In this document: in pieces, positions 54,820 through 63,932 of the stretch | Layout of the letters: each line of letters begins with the position of its first letter | How positions within the stretch are numbered: the first letter of the stretch is position 1 | Assembly: GCA_027487835.1 (NCBI GenBank) | Contig: JAIYCU010000029.1 | Span: 155,810-219,809, forward strand | Reading direction: 5' to 3' | Length of the DNA: 64,000 nt | Origin: Bacteroidota bacterium | GTDB taxonomy: Bacteria > Bacteroidota > Bacteroidia > UKL13-3 | Program-made: the position numbers and the translations under genes | Notes under the pieces: generated by a model | Told to the model about the DNA's origin: nothing | The model's database searches: none | The model's input: only the letters and a program-made list of their open reading frames with translations

Positions 54820-57033
54820 TTATTCACCCTCCATAAAGTCTGCTTTTTCTTCTGAAGCTGCTTCAAAGTTATCGCAGTTTATTTCTATGTTTAAGGGAGA
54901 TTGCGGGCTAGGCCATTCGTTTACAATGTTTATTAAGCCTGGAGTGGCTGTAACTTTTTGCATATACTCCGCCCAAATCGGCATAGCCATGGCAGCACCA
55001 GAGCCCAGGTCCATGGTTCTAAAGTGAATGGCTCTATCTTCCCAACCCATCCATAAGCCACTTACTAAGGTAGGTGTTATGCCCATAAACCAAGCATCAC
55101 TGTAATTTTGCGTGGTGCCCGTTTTTCCACCACAAGCCCCAGGGATTTTATAATGGTACTTGATTCTTGCAGCCGTTCCAGTTGTGGTGGTTTGCTCTAA
55201 CATTTTGCACATCACATAGGCGGTTTGCTCGCTCAAAGCCTCTTTGGTTTCTGGCAAATTTTCAAAAATTACATTGCCATTTTTGTCTACAATTTTTGTG
55301 TAATATATCGGTTTGATCCAAACACCTTTGTTCGCAAACGCTGAATAAGCGCCCAACATTTCATATAAAGAAATATCAGCAGTGCCAAGGGCTGAAGCCG
55401 GGTAAGGCTCTATTTTACTTTTAACCCCTAAACGATTGGCATACCCAATGACCGTTTTAATACCATCATCGCCCAACATTTTTAATACATTTAAACAGAT
55501 CAGGTTAAAGGATAATTTTAAACCTCTATACATGGTCATGGTTGGTGTACTATACTTTTCATCTGCATTACTTGGGTTGTAATCTGGGTAACCTTCAAAG
55601 CTCACAGGTTTATTCGGAACCATGGTGCATGGCGAAAAGCCATTATCTATCGCCGCGGTATATACAAAGGGTTTAAAGGTTGAACCTACTTGCCTTTTTG
55701 CGCTAATATTTACATGGTCATATTGAAAATATTTGTAGTTATGTCCACCTACCCAAGCTTTAATTTTTCCTGTTGTTGGGTCCATGCTTGCAAAGCCACA
55801 TTGTAAAAAGTACTTATAATACTTTAGGCTATCCATGGGCGTCATCACCGTATCAATTTCACCTCTATTATAACTAAATACACGCATCTTTACCTTGGTG
55901 TCAAATTCTGTTTTTATTTCGGCTTCCGACTTTCCTATTTTTTTTGCAATGATATACCTGTCACTGCGTTTCATGGCCTGAATAATGCCTTCATTAAATT
56001 GTCCCCATGGCTCTCTGCCTTTCCAATGCGCATAAAATTTTCTTTGCTGTTCTTTTACTTGAGAGGCCACTACTTCTTCTGCAATCTTTTGAAGCGTAGG
56101 GTTAATGGTTGTATAAATTTTTAAACCATCTTTGTATAAGTTATAGCCATTTTCCTCACACCAATCAATCAACTCTATTCTTAAGGTTTCTCTAAAATAA
56201 GTTGCTAAACCTTCATTATGGCTTTCTTCTTGGAAGTTGAGTTGTATGGGCTGCTTTTTAAAGTAGGCTAAAGAATCTTCTGAGATTAATTCTGCTTTAC
56301 CCATTTGGTTCAAAACGGTATTTCTTCTATTAAATGCGTTTTCAGGATTTCTGATGGGGTTAAATTTTGTAGGCCCTTTAAGCATGCCAACTAATACAGC
56401 CGCCTCCATGGCATTAAGTTCCTTTGGAGATTTACCAAAATAGGTTTTAGCAGCGCTTCTAATTCCAAAAGAATTATTGCCAAATTCAACCGTATTAAAA
56501 TACATGGTCAATATTTCATCTTTGGTATAACGCTGTTCAATCAATACGGCGGTTATCCATTCTTGAATTTTAGTTTTGGCTTTATCTTTAAAATTGTTGA
56601 ACTTTTTTCTTGGAAATAAATTCTTTGCCAATTGCTGTGAAATGGTACTTCCGCCTTGCCTTCTTCCAATTAGGTTGTAAATTATAATGGTAAAAAGCCG
56701 ACTATTATCTATGCCACTATGTTCATAAAATCGAATATCTTCTGTTGCAATAAGGGCATTAATTAATTGCGGACTTAAATCTTCATAATTTGCATTGCTT
56801 CTGTTTTGAAAATAATACTTTCCTAAAAGCGTGCCATCCTCTGCAAATACTTCACTCGCTAATTGCGTTTTAGGGTTTTCTAGTTCTTCAATGGGAGGCA
56901 ATTGTCCAAACCAACCCATTCCAATGGCTGTAATTAAGCCAGTTAATAATAGCAAGCCTACAAAAGCCCCAATCCATAAGAACCTTAAGAATTTCCAATA
57001 CGGACTTTTCCAAAAATTATCTTTCCAACTCAT
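54820..57033 (-). CDS. Penicillin-binding protein 1A, bifunctional
   Basis: 737 residues: one N-terminal membrane helix (about 17-40), a GT51 glycosyltransferase domain (ATEDIRFYEHSGID with the catalytic Glu; GGSTISQQLAKNLF), then the transpeptidase with SxxK in GSTFKPF, and KTG in GGKTGTTQNYSDAWF. It polymerises and cross-links peptidoglycan. The C-terminal acidic tail (EEKADFMEGE) is short. ATG overlaps the porW-like stop by 4 bp, so both are made from one transcript. Confidence 0.95.
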   Translation of the reverse strand: MSWKDNFWKSPYWKFLRFLWIGAFVGLLLLTGLITAIGMGWFGQLPPIEELENPKTQLASEVFAEDGTLLGKYYFQNRSNANYEDLSPQLINALIATEDIRFYEHSGIDNSRLFTIIIYNLIGRRQGGSTISQQLAKNLFPRKKFNNFKDKAKTKIQEWITAVLIEQRYTKDEILTMYFNTVEFGNNSFGIRSAAKTYFGKSPKELNAMEAAVLVGMLKGPTKFNPIRNPENAFNRRNTVLNQMGKAELISEDSLAYFKKQPIQLNFQEESHNEGLATYFRETLRIELIDWCEENGYNLYKDGLKIYTTINPTLQKIAEEVVASQVKEQQRKFYAHWKGREPWGQFNEGIIQAMKRSDRYIIAKKIGKSEAEIKTEFDTKVKMRVFSYNRGEIDTVMTPMDSLKYYKYFLQCGFASMDPTTGKIKAWVGGHNYKYFQYDHVNISAKRQVGSTFKPFVYTAAIDNGFSPCTMVPNKPVSFEGYPDYNPSNADEKYSTPTMTMYRGLKLSFNLICLNVLKMLGDDGIKTVIGYANRLGVKSKIEPYPASALGTADISLYEMLGAYSAFANKGVWIKPIYYTKIVDKNGNVIFENLPETKEALSEQTAYVMCKMLEQTTTTGTAARIKYHYKIPGACGGKTGTTQNYSDAWFMGITPTLVSGLWMGWEDRAIHFRTMDLGSGAAMAMPIWAEYMQKVTATPGLINIVNEWPSPQSPLNIEINCDNFEAASEEKADFMEGE

Positions 57034-59690
57034 TTTATTTGTTGTGTTTGCTGTAATTGCTTTTTATAAAATGCCTCAAACTCGGCTACTTTTTTATCCT
57101 TTAAAACCTTTTTAAAATTTACACCCGAAATTACATATTCATAAAAGGTGTCTTTTAGTTTTAATTTTTTGTTTTTAAAATCAGTTAATTTTAATCCATT
57201 CAAATAATCATTTGCTTGTTTAAAATTGGTAAATTCTCTTACTACAAAAAGTTGAAATCCTTCATTACTCATGTAAGCATTAATTCTTAAGCCATTGTCT
57301 GACATATAAGACTCATTGTAGGCATTAAATTGAAGATTATATTCATTTATATCTACTCCTGAAGTTTTGAGGGCAAGCACATAATAAAAGCTTGTTTCTG
57401 TTTCTAAATCAAATTGAAAAACAGCATTGGTGTCTTTACCTACAAAGGCAGTTTTCTGGGCTTCTTTTTTAAGCGCAGTTAAATAGCTTTCAGCAGTGTT
57501 TCCGGCCTCCGTTCCTTTATGTTGGTTAGCTACCGAAGCCAGTGCTTTTTCAAAAGCTGTGCGGTCTTTAGATTTTCCAATACAAAGGGCCTCTAGCAAA
57601 TCGTATTTTGGTTTTAAGCTGTTGTTGGGCCAGTTTTTATCTAAGTATAATTTTTGTGCAGCAACACTTGAACAATCACCTATTTTGTAAGATTCAAAAA
57701 TGATGGCATAGGCATCCTTTAATTGCTTATTATTTTCGGCTTCAGCATTCACTGGCTTTTTGTTCTGGGCCAGCAATGCATAATTGCTATTTGGAAACTG
57801 AGTGATAAGATTTTGCTTATTACTTTCAGCTTTAGCCATGTTTTTTAAATCGGCATGTGCTTTAAATAGATAATAGAAAGTAGAGGCTTCATATTCGCTA
57901 AATGGAAATTTGTCTTGAATTTTCTCTCCGTATTTTATCGATTCAATTGGGTTCAACAAATTATCATAATACATTACATTTAAGTTGTGCAATGCATCCA
58001 ACATTATAGCATTTGATTTTTCTTTTTGAGCCGACGCAAAGGGCACATTTTTAACCCATGCATCTTTTTCTTTATTGCCTGTAATTATATTCGCATTTGC
58101 ACTTTCACTAGCGCTTTCTGCTGGCTTTTCTTCCTTTTTTACACTTGAATCGCCCGTCGCATTTTGACTCGTATTTTTTCCAGGTTCAGCTGCTTCTTGT
58201 GTTTTTTCTTTTGCTGCAATGCGCCAAAAGTCTTCATTTTTGCGTTGACCCCAGCGTTTATTGCTAAAAAACTCTGCAGCTCCATTAGACATTAGTGAGG
58301 TATTATAAAAGTACCATTCACCACTTCCACTCCCAACAGCAGGTGCCGCAGGTAAAGCATTTCCAGCATTTCCAGCGGTACTCGCCAAAACCTTTGCACG
58401 TTTTTTGGCTTCTTTTTCTTCTAATAATTTCTTTTTCGTATTCTCAGCTATCCAAGAATCTATTTTTCTTTCTAAGGCATCATTGCTTAATAATGCCAAT
58501 TTTTGCAAGGAGTCTTGCGTTTCATAAGCCACTAGGTTGCTAATTAAATCGCCTAAGGTAACTTTTGTGTTTTTTATACTTGTATAGTCTTTATACTTTG
58601 GGTCTAAGCTTAAAACGGTGCTGTCATAATAGGCTTGAGCCAATTTATAATCTTTTCTTTTAAAGAAGATTTTTGCTATTTCATGATAGGCTAATCCTTT
58701 TTGATTCTTATTTTTTTGGCTCAAACCAGCCGCTTTTTTAAAGTCGAGTATCGCTTCATCCTCTTTGTTAATCGCTAAATTAATCTTCCCCATTTCAAAC
58801 CAAATTTGGTCGTAATAGTCGATGTTCTTTTCATCCCTCGCCATTTTTCTAAGGTTATGTTTGACCCTAGCTGCAGATTTTGGATTTTTTAAATCGTATA
58901 ATTTTAGCAAAGCCAAGGTGGCATTGAAGGCAAAATCATAGGGTGGTACAAATTTTATTACTTTGTTAAAGTGGTAAGTAGCTTCAGGTAATTTCTTTTG
59001 GCTATAACATAATTGACCAAGGATATAATGGAATCTAATTTTTTGGTCTTTTGTTAGTTTTCCTTTTAAGGCTAAGCTAAGGTGTTCAATGGCCTTGCCA
59101 GGCTTGTTTGTTATCAGGTCTATATCCGCTGCATTTGAATAGATAAAGCCAATATCATTTTTTTGAAAGGTTTTAACTTGCAGCAATTGGCCCATAATGG
59201 CTTCAGCTTCTTGGATTTTATTTAAACCTAGGTAGCATTTGGCAATCCAGCAAGTGCTTGCGTGGGTAAAAGGGCCATTTTTATATTTGCCAAGAATAAA
59301 CTGAAAGGTTTCAATGGCGGTATAATAGTCTTGTTTATAGTAACGCGTTTTGGCAATGGCAAAGTAAGCATCATCGGTATAGCTGCCAATTTGGTGCATT
59401 TGGACAGTAGCAGAAAACTTTTTTAAGGCTTCATCCAGAATATTTCCCGCTGTTTTGGCTGCTTCTGGAGAACCCGTTTGTATTACCGCGAGGGTTTGAG
59501 AAAAGTCATCTAAGTGCGAGCTTTCAATTTGTTTGGCAGCATCCAAGAGTTTTTGCTCGCCATTAAAATAAACGTTGAAATGACCTGTAAGTGTGTGAAA
59601 CTTTCGGTTCAACCATTTATCTTTAGTTGGATTACAGGCAAATAAGCCTAAAAGAGCAATTGCCAGCGGTATGTTTCTTTTTAATAGCAA
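57030..59690 (-). CDS. T9SS lipoprotein of the PorW/SprE type
   Basis: 886 residues. The lipobox LLGLFAC gives a lipidated Cys near residue 19, followed by NPTKDKWLNRKFHTLTGHFNVYFNG, close to the opening of PorW/SprE. The rest is a long TPR array (YYTAIETFQFILGKY, KPGKAIEHLSLALKG, DEAILDFKKAAGL) with a lower-complexity Ala/Glu/Lys segment near 430-540 and a C-terminal beta-rich domain. PorW links the T9SS translocon to its outer parts and SprE is needed for secretion and gliding in Flavobacterium. This fits the T9SS-type cargo and PorV-like genes at 42-47 kb. Confidence 0.85.
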   Translation of the reverse strand: MLLKRNIPLAIALLGLFACNPTKDKWLNRKFHTLTGHFNVYFNGEQKLLDAAKQIESSHLDDFSQTLAVIQTGSPEAAKTAGNILDEALKKFSATVQMHQIGSYTDDAYFAIAKTRYYKQDYYTAIETFQFILGKYKNGPFTHASTCWIAKCYLGLNKIQEAEAIMGQLLQVKTFQKNDIGFIYSNAADIDLITNKPGKAIEHLSLALKGKLTKDQKIRFHYILGQLCYSQKKLPEATYHFNKVIKFVPPYDFAFNATLALLKLYDLKNPKSAARVKHNLRKMARDEKNIDYYDQIWFEMGKINLAINKEDEAILDFKKAAGLSQKNKNQKGLAYHEIAKIFFKRKDYKLAQAYYDSTVLSLDPKYKDYTSIKNTKVTLGDLISNLVAYETQDSLQKLALLSNDALERKIDSWIAENTKKKLLEEKEAKKRAKVLASTAGNAGNALPAAPAVGSGSGEWYFYNTSLMSNGAAEFFSNKRWGQRKNEDFWRIAAKEKTQEAAEPGKNTSQNATGDSSVKKEEKPAESASESANANIITGNKEKDAWVKNVPFASAQKEKSNAIMLDALHNLNVMYYDNLLNPIESIKYGEKIQDKFPFSEYEASTFYYLFKAHADLKNMAKAESNKQNLITQFPNSNYALLAQNKKPVNAEAENNKQLKDAYAIIFESYKIGDCSSVAAQKLYLDKNWPNNSLKPKYDLLEALCIGKSKDRTAFEKALASVANQHKGTEAGNTAESYLTALKKEAQKTAFVGKDTNAVFQFDLETETSFYYVLALKTSGVDINEYNLQFNAYNESYMSDNGLRINAYMSNEGFQLFVVREFTNFKQANDYLNGLKLTDFKNKKLKLKDTFYEYVISGVNFKKVLKDKKVAEFEAFYKKQLQQTQQIK

Positions 59691-59767
59691 AGTGTGTGAA
59701 TTGATTTCCTATATTTGAATTTTGGATTGTACAATTTTAGCCAATCTTTGGCAATATTCGTAAAGGT

Positions 59768-60145
59768 ATGGAACCTACAAAGAAAAAATTCATTCATAAA
59801 CTACGTTATAAGTACAGATTGGTGCTTATAAATGATGAATCATTTGAAGAAATACTTTCTTTTAAATTAACGCCCATGAATGTTTTTGTGGGATTTAGTT
59901 CGGCGATGGTACTTTTTGCCATATTAATCATTTCACTTGTGTTTTATACTTCTGTGAGGGAATTTGTGCCAGGCTATACAGACACAAAGACCAAACGAAA
60001 TTTACAGGAACTATTGTATAAGACAGATTCCTTAGAGCGGGTATTAAAAACCAAAGAGCAATATTTTCAAAATGTTTCAAATATCATGAAAGGCGGAGAG
60101 GGCTTGTCGGATAGTGTGGTTCAAGGCCCTAATCCAAAACCGTAA
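59768..60145 (+). CDS. Short membrane protein resembling the N terminus of Bacteroidota M23 peptidases
   Basis: 125 residues: a basic cytoplasmic start (KKKFIHKLRYKYRLVLINDESFEEILSFKL in pieces), one membrane helix (near residues 37-60), then REFVPGYTD and a short coiled coil. The KYRLVxxNDExFEE and xxPGYxD segments are those I associate with the N terminus of membrane-anchored M23 peptidases in this phylum, which also sit before bactofilin. Here the frame stops before any peptidase domain. It may be a naturally short relative or a remnant. Divergent from porW. Confidence 0.7.
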   Translation: MEPTKKKFIHKLRYKYRLVLINDESFEEILSFKLTPMNVFVGFSSAMVLFAILIISLVFYTSVREFVPGYTDTKTKRNLQELLYKTDSLERVLKTKEQYFQNVSNIMKGGEGLSDSVVQGPNPKP

Positions 60146-60156
60146 AAGACATAAAG

Positions 60157-60186
60157 TTGCAAAAAACCAAAAATTTGCTAGTTTTG
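60157..60186 (+). promoter_or_regulatory. Promoter of the bactofilin gene
   Basis: TTG (60157-60159), 19-bp spacer, TAGTTTTG (60179-60186). The start site should be near 60191, directly inside the inverted repeat that follows. Confidence 0.65.
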
Positions 60187-60188
60187 TA

Positions 60189-60214
60189 ATTGGTTCATTT
60201 TGTGTTGAACCAAT
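60189..60214. promoter_or_regulatory. Inverted repeat at the bactofilin transcription start
   Basis: ATTGGTTCA and TGAACCAAT, perfect 9-bp arms with an 8-nt spacer. The arms are the half-word of the dispersed 13-mer. It could be an operator or a hairpin at the 5' end of the mRNA. Confidence 0.6.
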
Positions 60215-60227
60215 AATTACTACCACT

Positions 60228-60665
60228 ATGTCAATGTTCAAACCAGCCAAAAACACAACCTTTAACCCCCAAGAAATTAACATCCTTAATGCAGGTACGC
60301 GCATTACAGGTGATTTAGGTTCTGAAGGCGACTTGCGCGTGGACGGTTCGGTTCAAGGCAACATAGAAGTAAAAACCAAATTGGTTTTGGGTCAAAGTGC
60401 CCATGTAAAAGGAAATATAAATGCCCAAAACTGCGATGTTTCTGGCGTTGTGGCTGGAAATGTTATTGTAACAGAGCTGTTAACCATAAAGGCCACCGCA
60501 AAAATTACAGGTGATATTGCTTGTAGTAAATTAATTATAGAAGCAGGGGCAGAGTTTAATGGCAATAGTGCCATGAGACCCTTAGCCATGGCCGCCGATT
60601 TTAGAAATGAACCTGCCAAATCTTTGAAAACTGCCGAACAAAAAAATGCGGCCTCTCCAGAATAA
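60228..60665 (+). CDS. Bactofilin (polymer-forming cytoskeletal protein)
   Basis: 145 residues from ATG 60228 (MSMFKPAKN). The frame extends upstream, but only through the promoter. The core (about residues 22-120) is the right-handed beta-helix typical of bactofilins, with repeated GDL-EGDLRVDGSVQGNIEV, AHVKGNINAQNCDVSGVVAGNV and KITGDIACSKLIIEAGA turns. It forms non-polar filaments that help place cell-wall enzymes. It overlaps the AtpZ-like gene by 20 bp, linking the cytoskeleton and ATP synthase genes. Confidence 0.93.
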   Translation: MSMFKPAKNTTFNPQEINILNAGTRITGDLGSEGDLRVDGSVQGNIEVKTKLVLGQSAHVKGNINAQNCDVSGVVAGNVIVTELLTIKATAKITGDIACSKLIIEAGAEFNGNSAMRPLAMAADFRNEPAKSLKTAEQKNAASPE

Positions 60666-60882
60666 ACCTGATTCTAAGGCGAAAGATACCAATGATAAAA
60701 CATGGCTTAGGTATGCCAATTTAGGGTTTCAAATGATTGCAACCATGGTAATTTGCGCCTTGGGAGGCAAATATTTAGACCAATACCTTGAAAGGAAGTT
60801 TCCAATTTTTACCCTTGTGCTGGTAATTTTTGGTGTTTTTGCAGCCCTTTACCAAGTTTTAAAAGATTTACTTAAAAAATAA
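60646..60882 (+). CDS. AtpZ/AtpI-family small membrane protein
   Basis: 78 residues: a charged N terminus, then two helices with RYANLGFQMIATMVICALGGKYLDQ and FTLVLVIFGVFAALYQVLKDLLKK. This is the pattern of the AtpZ/AtpI accessory proteins that lie upstream of F0 genes and aid Mg2+ supply or c-ring assembly. ATG 60646 lies within the bactofilin gene. Confidence 0.88.
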   Translation: MRPLQNKPDSKAKDTNDKTWLRYANLGFQMIATMVICALGGKYLDQYLERKFPIFTLVLVIFGVFAALYQVLKDLLKK

Positions 60883-60893
60883 TTAATATCACA

Positions 60894-60924
60894 TTGCTTT
60901 CTGGCAAATCAAAGGGTACTTTTG
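60894..60924 (+). promoter_or_regulatory. Promoter of the ATP synthase gene cluster
   Basis: TTG (60894-60896), 20-bp spacer, TACTTTTG (60917-60924), just after the AtpZ-like stop. The predicted start near 60929 leaves about 9 nt before ATG 60938. Confidence 0.65.
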
Positions 60925-60937
60925 CGGGCAGTAAAAA

Positions 60938-61336
60938 ATGCAAAAAATCAATTTTCATAAAAGTTTGGTTGGGCTAACCCTTATTTGTGGGGTGCTCATT
61001 TTTGCGTTTCAAGCTTTTCAAACAAAATGGATTTTAGATTCTTTGGCTTGGATTTCTTTATTTTATTTTTTCGCACTCACTTGGCTCACTTTTAAGATTG
61101 CCAACTCTGGGGTTAAAAAAGATAATAAAACCTTCATTACCAGAATCTATGGTGCAATTGGTATCCGGTTTATTTTCTCTATTTTCCCACTTTTTATCTA
61201 CCTAATTTTCTATCCAAAAAGGGAAATGCCGTTTATTATTGTCTATCTTTTATTGTATTTCTTTTACACAGCTTTTGAAATTTATTTTCTCGTGGTTAAC
61301 TTGCGCCCCGATTTAAACAAAAAGAATCCTTCATGA
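60938..61336 (+). CDS. Four-helix membrane protein in the ATP synthase cluster
   Basis: 132 residues with four hydrophobic helices and short basic loops (SGVKKDNKTFITRIYGAIGIRFIFS, PKREMPF). The position between the AtpZ-like gene and atpB, and the size, fit an AtpI-like accessory subunit, but similarity is too weak for a firm call. Overlaps atpB by 4 bp (ATGA). Confidence 0.75.
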   Translation: MQKINFHKSLVGLTLICGVLIFAFQAFQTKWILDSLAWISLFYFFALTWLTFKIANSGVKKDNKTFITRIYGAIGIRFIFSIFPLFIYLIFYPKREMPFIIVYLLLYFFYTAFEIYFLVVNLRPDLNKKNPS

Positions 61337-62499
61337 ACGCCATCAAAAAGAAGAGTATCAATTATTTAGTTTTAGGTTTTTTCATTCTAACACTATCGTC
61401 TTTTGGCGCTATAAATGCCTTTTCAAATGATTCTACTGCACATGCAGCTGAAATTCACGCTACAGATTCTGTTTCACCTGCACACTCAGAGGAAGTTCAT
61501 GCGCCCGCTGCAGAGCATACTGAAAAGGAGGGTATTGATGCAGGTAAACTTATTATGGAGCACATTGGAGACGCACATGATTGGCACATGGCCACTATCG
61601 GACATACACATGTTACCCTTCCGCTTCCTATTATTATTAAAGATGCCGCAGGATTTCATATTTTTAGTTCTTCTAAATTCCACCACGGGCACGATGCATA
61701 CAACGGATATAAACTAGAACATGGTAAAATTGTTGCCGTTAACGAAGATGGTAGCATTAATGAATCTGCTTCATTCTTTGATTTATCCATTACCAAGAAT
61801 GTAGCTGCCATGCTTATTTCTGTTTTTGTATTAATTTGGATGATGCTTAGTGTAGCGAGTTCATATAAAAAAGGCAAAGGGGCAGCCCCAAAAGGATTTG
61901 CTAACCTCATCGAAATGGGAATTTTGTTTATCAGGGATGAAGTTGCCAAACCAAGTATTGGTCCTAAGTACATGAAGTTTATGCCTTATTTGTTAACCAT
62001 ATTCTTCTTTATCTTTTTAAATAACCTATTTGGCTTAGTACCTTTCTTCCCGGGAGGCGCAAACGTAACTGGTAATATTGCGGTGACTTTGGTATTGGCC
62101 TTGTTTACTTTTGTGATTACTTCAATCAATGGAAACAAAAGCTATTGGGGACATATCTTCATGCCTCCGGGCGTGCCAAAAGCTTTATGGATTTTATTGG
62201 TACCCATTGAAATCATTGGAATGTTAAATAAACCTATCGTATTAATGATTCGTTTGTTTGCCAACATTACGGCTGGTCACATTATTATGTTAGGATTCTT
62301 CTCACTTATTTTCATCTTTGGTGCTATGAGTGAAGGATTGGGATTAGGGGTTTCAGTAATGTCAGTTGCCTTCACCACTTTCATGAACTTCCTTGAGTTA
62401 TTAGTAGCATTTTTACAGGCATATGTATTCACCCTACTTTCTGCGCTTTATTTTGGTTCAGCAGTAGAAGAACATGCCCACCACGACGAACATCATTAA
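61333..62499 (+). CDS. atpB: F0F1 ATP synthase subunit a
   Basis: 388 residues. The proton-channel part (about 160-375) has the essential Arg in MIRLFANITAGHI and the helix LLVAFLQAYVFTLLSALYF. The first 150 residues are a signal-like helix followed by a His/Glu/Ala-rich extracytoplasmic region (HAAEIHATDS, HSEEVHAPAAEH, KFHHGHDAYNG), as in other Bacteroidota AtpB proteins but absent from E. coli. The C terminus is again His-rich (EEHAHHDEHH). Confidence 0.95.
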   Translation: MNAIKKKSINYLVLGFFILTLSSFGAINAFSNDSTAHAAEIHATDSVSPAHSEEVHAPAAEHTEKEGIDAGKLIMEHIGDAHDWHMATIGHTHVTLPLPIIIKDAAGFHIFSSSKFHHGHDAYNGYKLEHGKIVAVNEDGSINESASFFDLSITKNVAAMLISVFVLIWMMLSVASSYKKGKGAAPKGFANLIEMGILFIRDEVAKPSIGPKYMKFMPYLLTIFFFIFLNNLFGLVPFFPGGANVTGNIAVTLVLALFTFVITSINGNKSYWGHIFMPPGVPKALWILLVPIEIIGMLNKPIVLMIRLFANITAGHIIMLGFFSLIFIFGAMSEGLGLGVSVMSVAFTTFMNFLELLVAFLQAYVFTLLSALYFGSAVEEHAHHDEHH

Positions 62500-62518
62500 T
62501 TAAATTATAATCAACTAA

Positions 62519-62797
<279 letters not shown>

Positions 62798-62875
62798 TTT
62801 TTTATTGCAGAGATACAGTTGATTACTGTGTCTCTGCTTTCAATTCTCTCTATTCAAAAATAACAATCAAACAAA

Positions 62876-63370
62876 ATGGAATTAGTTAAACCTGGTTTAG
62901 GTCTTATCGTTTGGATGACCATTACTTTTCTTATCGTATTGTTCATTCTATCCAAATTTGCATGGAAGCCAATTCTTGCAGCAATTAAAGAAAGAGAAGA
63001 CTCTATCAACAATGCGTTAAATTCAGCAGAAGATGCGCGTAAGCAAATGGATGCCCTTAAGGCAGACAATGAAAAATTGTTAAACCAGGCGCGCGCCGAG
63101 CGCGAGCTAATGCTTAAAGAAGCAGGTGAAATGAAAGACAATATCATTGCACAAGCTAAGCGTTCAGCCGATGAAGAAGGCAGAAAAATTATTACCAAAG
63201 CCAATGAGGCCATCGAATCGGCTAAATTAAATGCGATGAATGAACTTAAAACCCAAGTAGCTGTATTATCAGTTGATTTGGCAGAAAAAGTGCTTCGCAA
63301 GAAAATGGAAGACCGCAGCCAACAAGAAGCTTTTGTGAACGAAAATTTGAAATCAATTACCCTGAACTAA
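62876..63370 (+). CDS. atpF: F0F1 ATP synthase subunit b
   Basis: 164 residues: one membrane helix (GLIVWMTITFLIVLFILSKFAW), then KPILAAIKEREDSINNALNSAE and a long charged helix that forms the stator stalk. 78 bp separate it from atpE; 1 bp separates it from atpH. Confidence 0.96.
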   Translation: MELVKPGLGLIVWMTITFLIVLFILSKFAWKPILAAIKEREDSINNALNSAEDARKQMDALKADNEKLLNQARAERELMLKEAGEMKDNIIAQAKRSADEEGRKIITKANEAIESAKLNAMNELKTQVAVLSVDLAEKVLRKKMEDRSQQEAFVNENLKSITLN

Positions 63371-63371
63371 C

Positions 63372-63923
63372 ATGTCAGAACAAAGAGTATCCGGCAGATA
63401 TGCTAAATCATTGATAGATTTAGCCTTAGAGCGCAAAGCCTTGGATGCGGTTTACGCCGATGTGGTTTTGCTTAAGCAAACCATTGAAGCCAATGCCTCT
63501 CTAGCCAATATGCTAAAGAGCCCAATCATTAAAGCAGATAAAAAACAAGCCATTATCAAGCAAGTTTTTTCAAGTTACATTTCTGAACTTAGCCTATTGT
63601 TTATTAACTTGGTTACTGCTAAAAACAGAAGTTTCTTCTTGCATGATATCGCTGTACAGTTCATTGTTCAATACAATGAAATAAATAAAATTACGACCGC
63701 CCATGTTAAAACCGCTGTGAGCATTAGTGCCTCGGTTCAAGCAGAAGTGAAAAGCTTCTTAGAAGCCCAAACCGGAAAGCGGGTAGAATTAAAGAATTCA
63801 GTCGACCCAGAATTAATTGGTGGAATGGTGATTCAAATTGAAGACCGTTTATACGACGCCAGCATTTCAGGTAAACTGAAGAAAGCAAAACACGAATTAT
63901 TAAACACTTACATTTCAAAATAA
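63372..63923 (+). CDS. atpH: F0F1 ATP synthase subunit delta
   Basis: 183 residues with the OSCP/delta pattern: RYAKSLIDLALERKALDAVYADV at the start, the helical N domain, and the C-terminal VDPELIGGMVIQIEDRLYDASISGKL. Joins subunit b to the F1 head. Confidence 0.96.
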   Translation: MSEQRVSGRYAKSLIDLALERKALDAVYADVVLLKQTIEANASLANMLKSPIIKADKKQAIIKQVFSSYISELSLLFINLVTAKNRSFFLHDIAVQFIVQYNEINKITTAHVKTAVSISASVQAEVKSFLEAQTGKRVELKNSVDPELIGGMVIQIEDRLYDASISGKLKKAKHELLNTYISK

Positions 63924-63932
63924 CAGTTCATT

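Noticed and set aside
61333..61790. His-rich first 150 residues of atpB as a foreign fusion
   Set aside because: As far as I know this extension is usual in Bacteroidota AtpB proteins, and it has a signal-like start.
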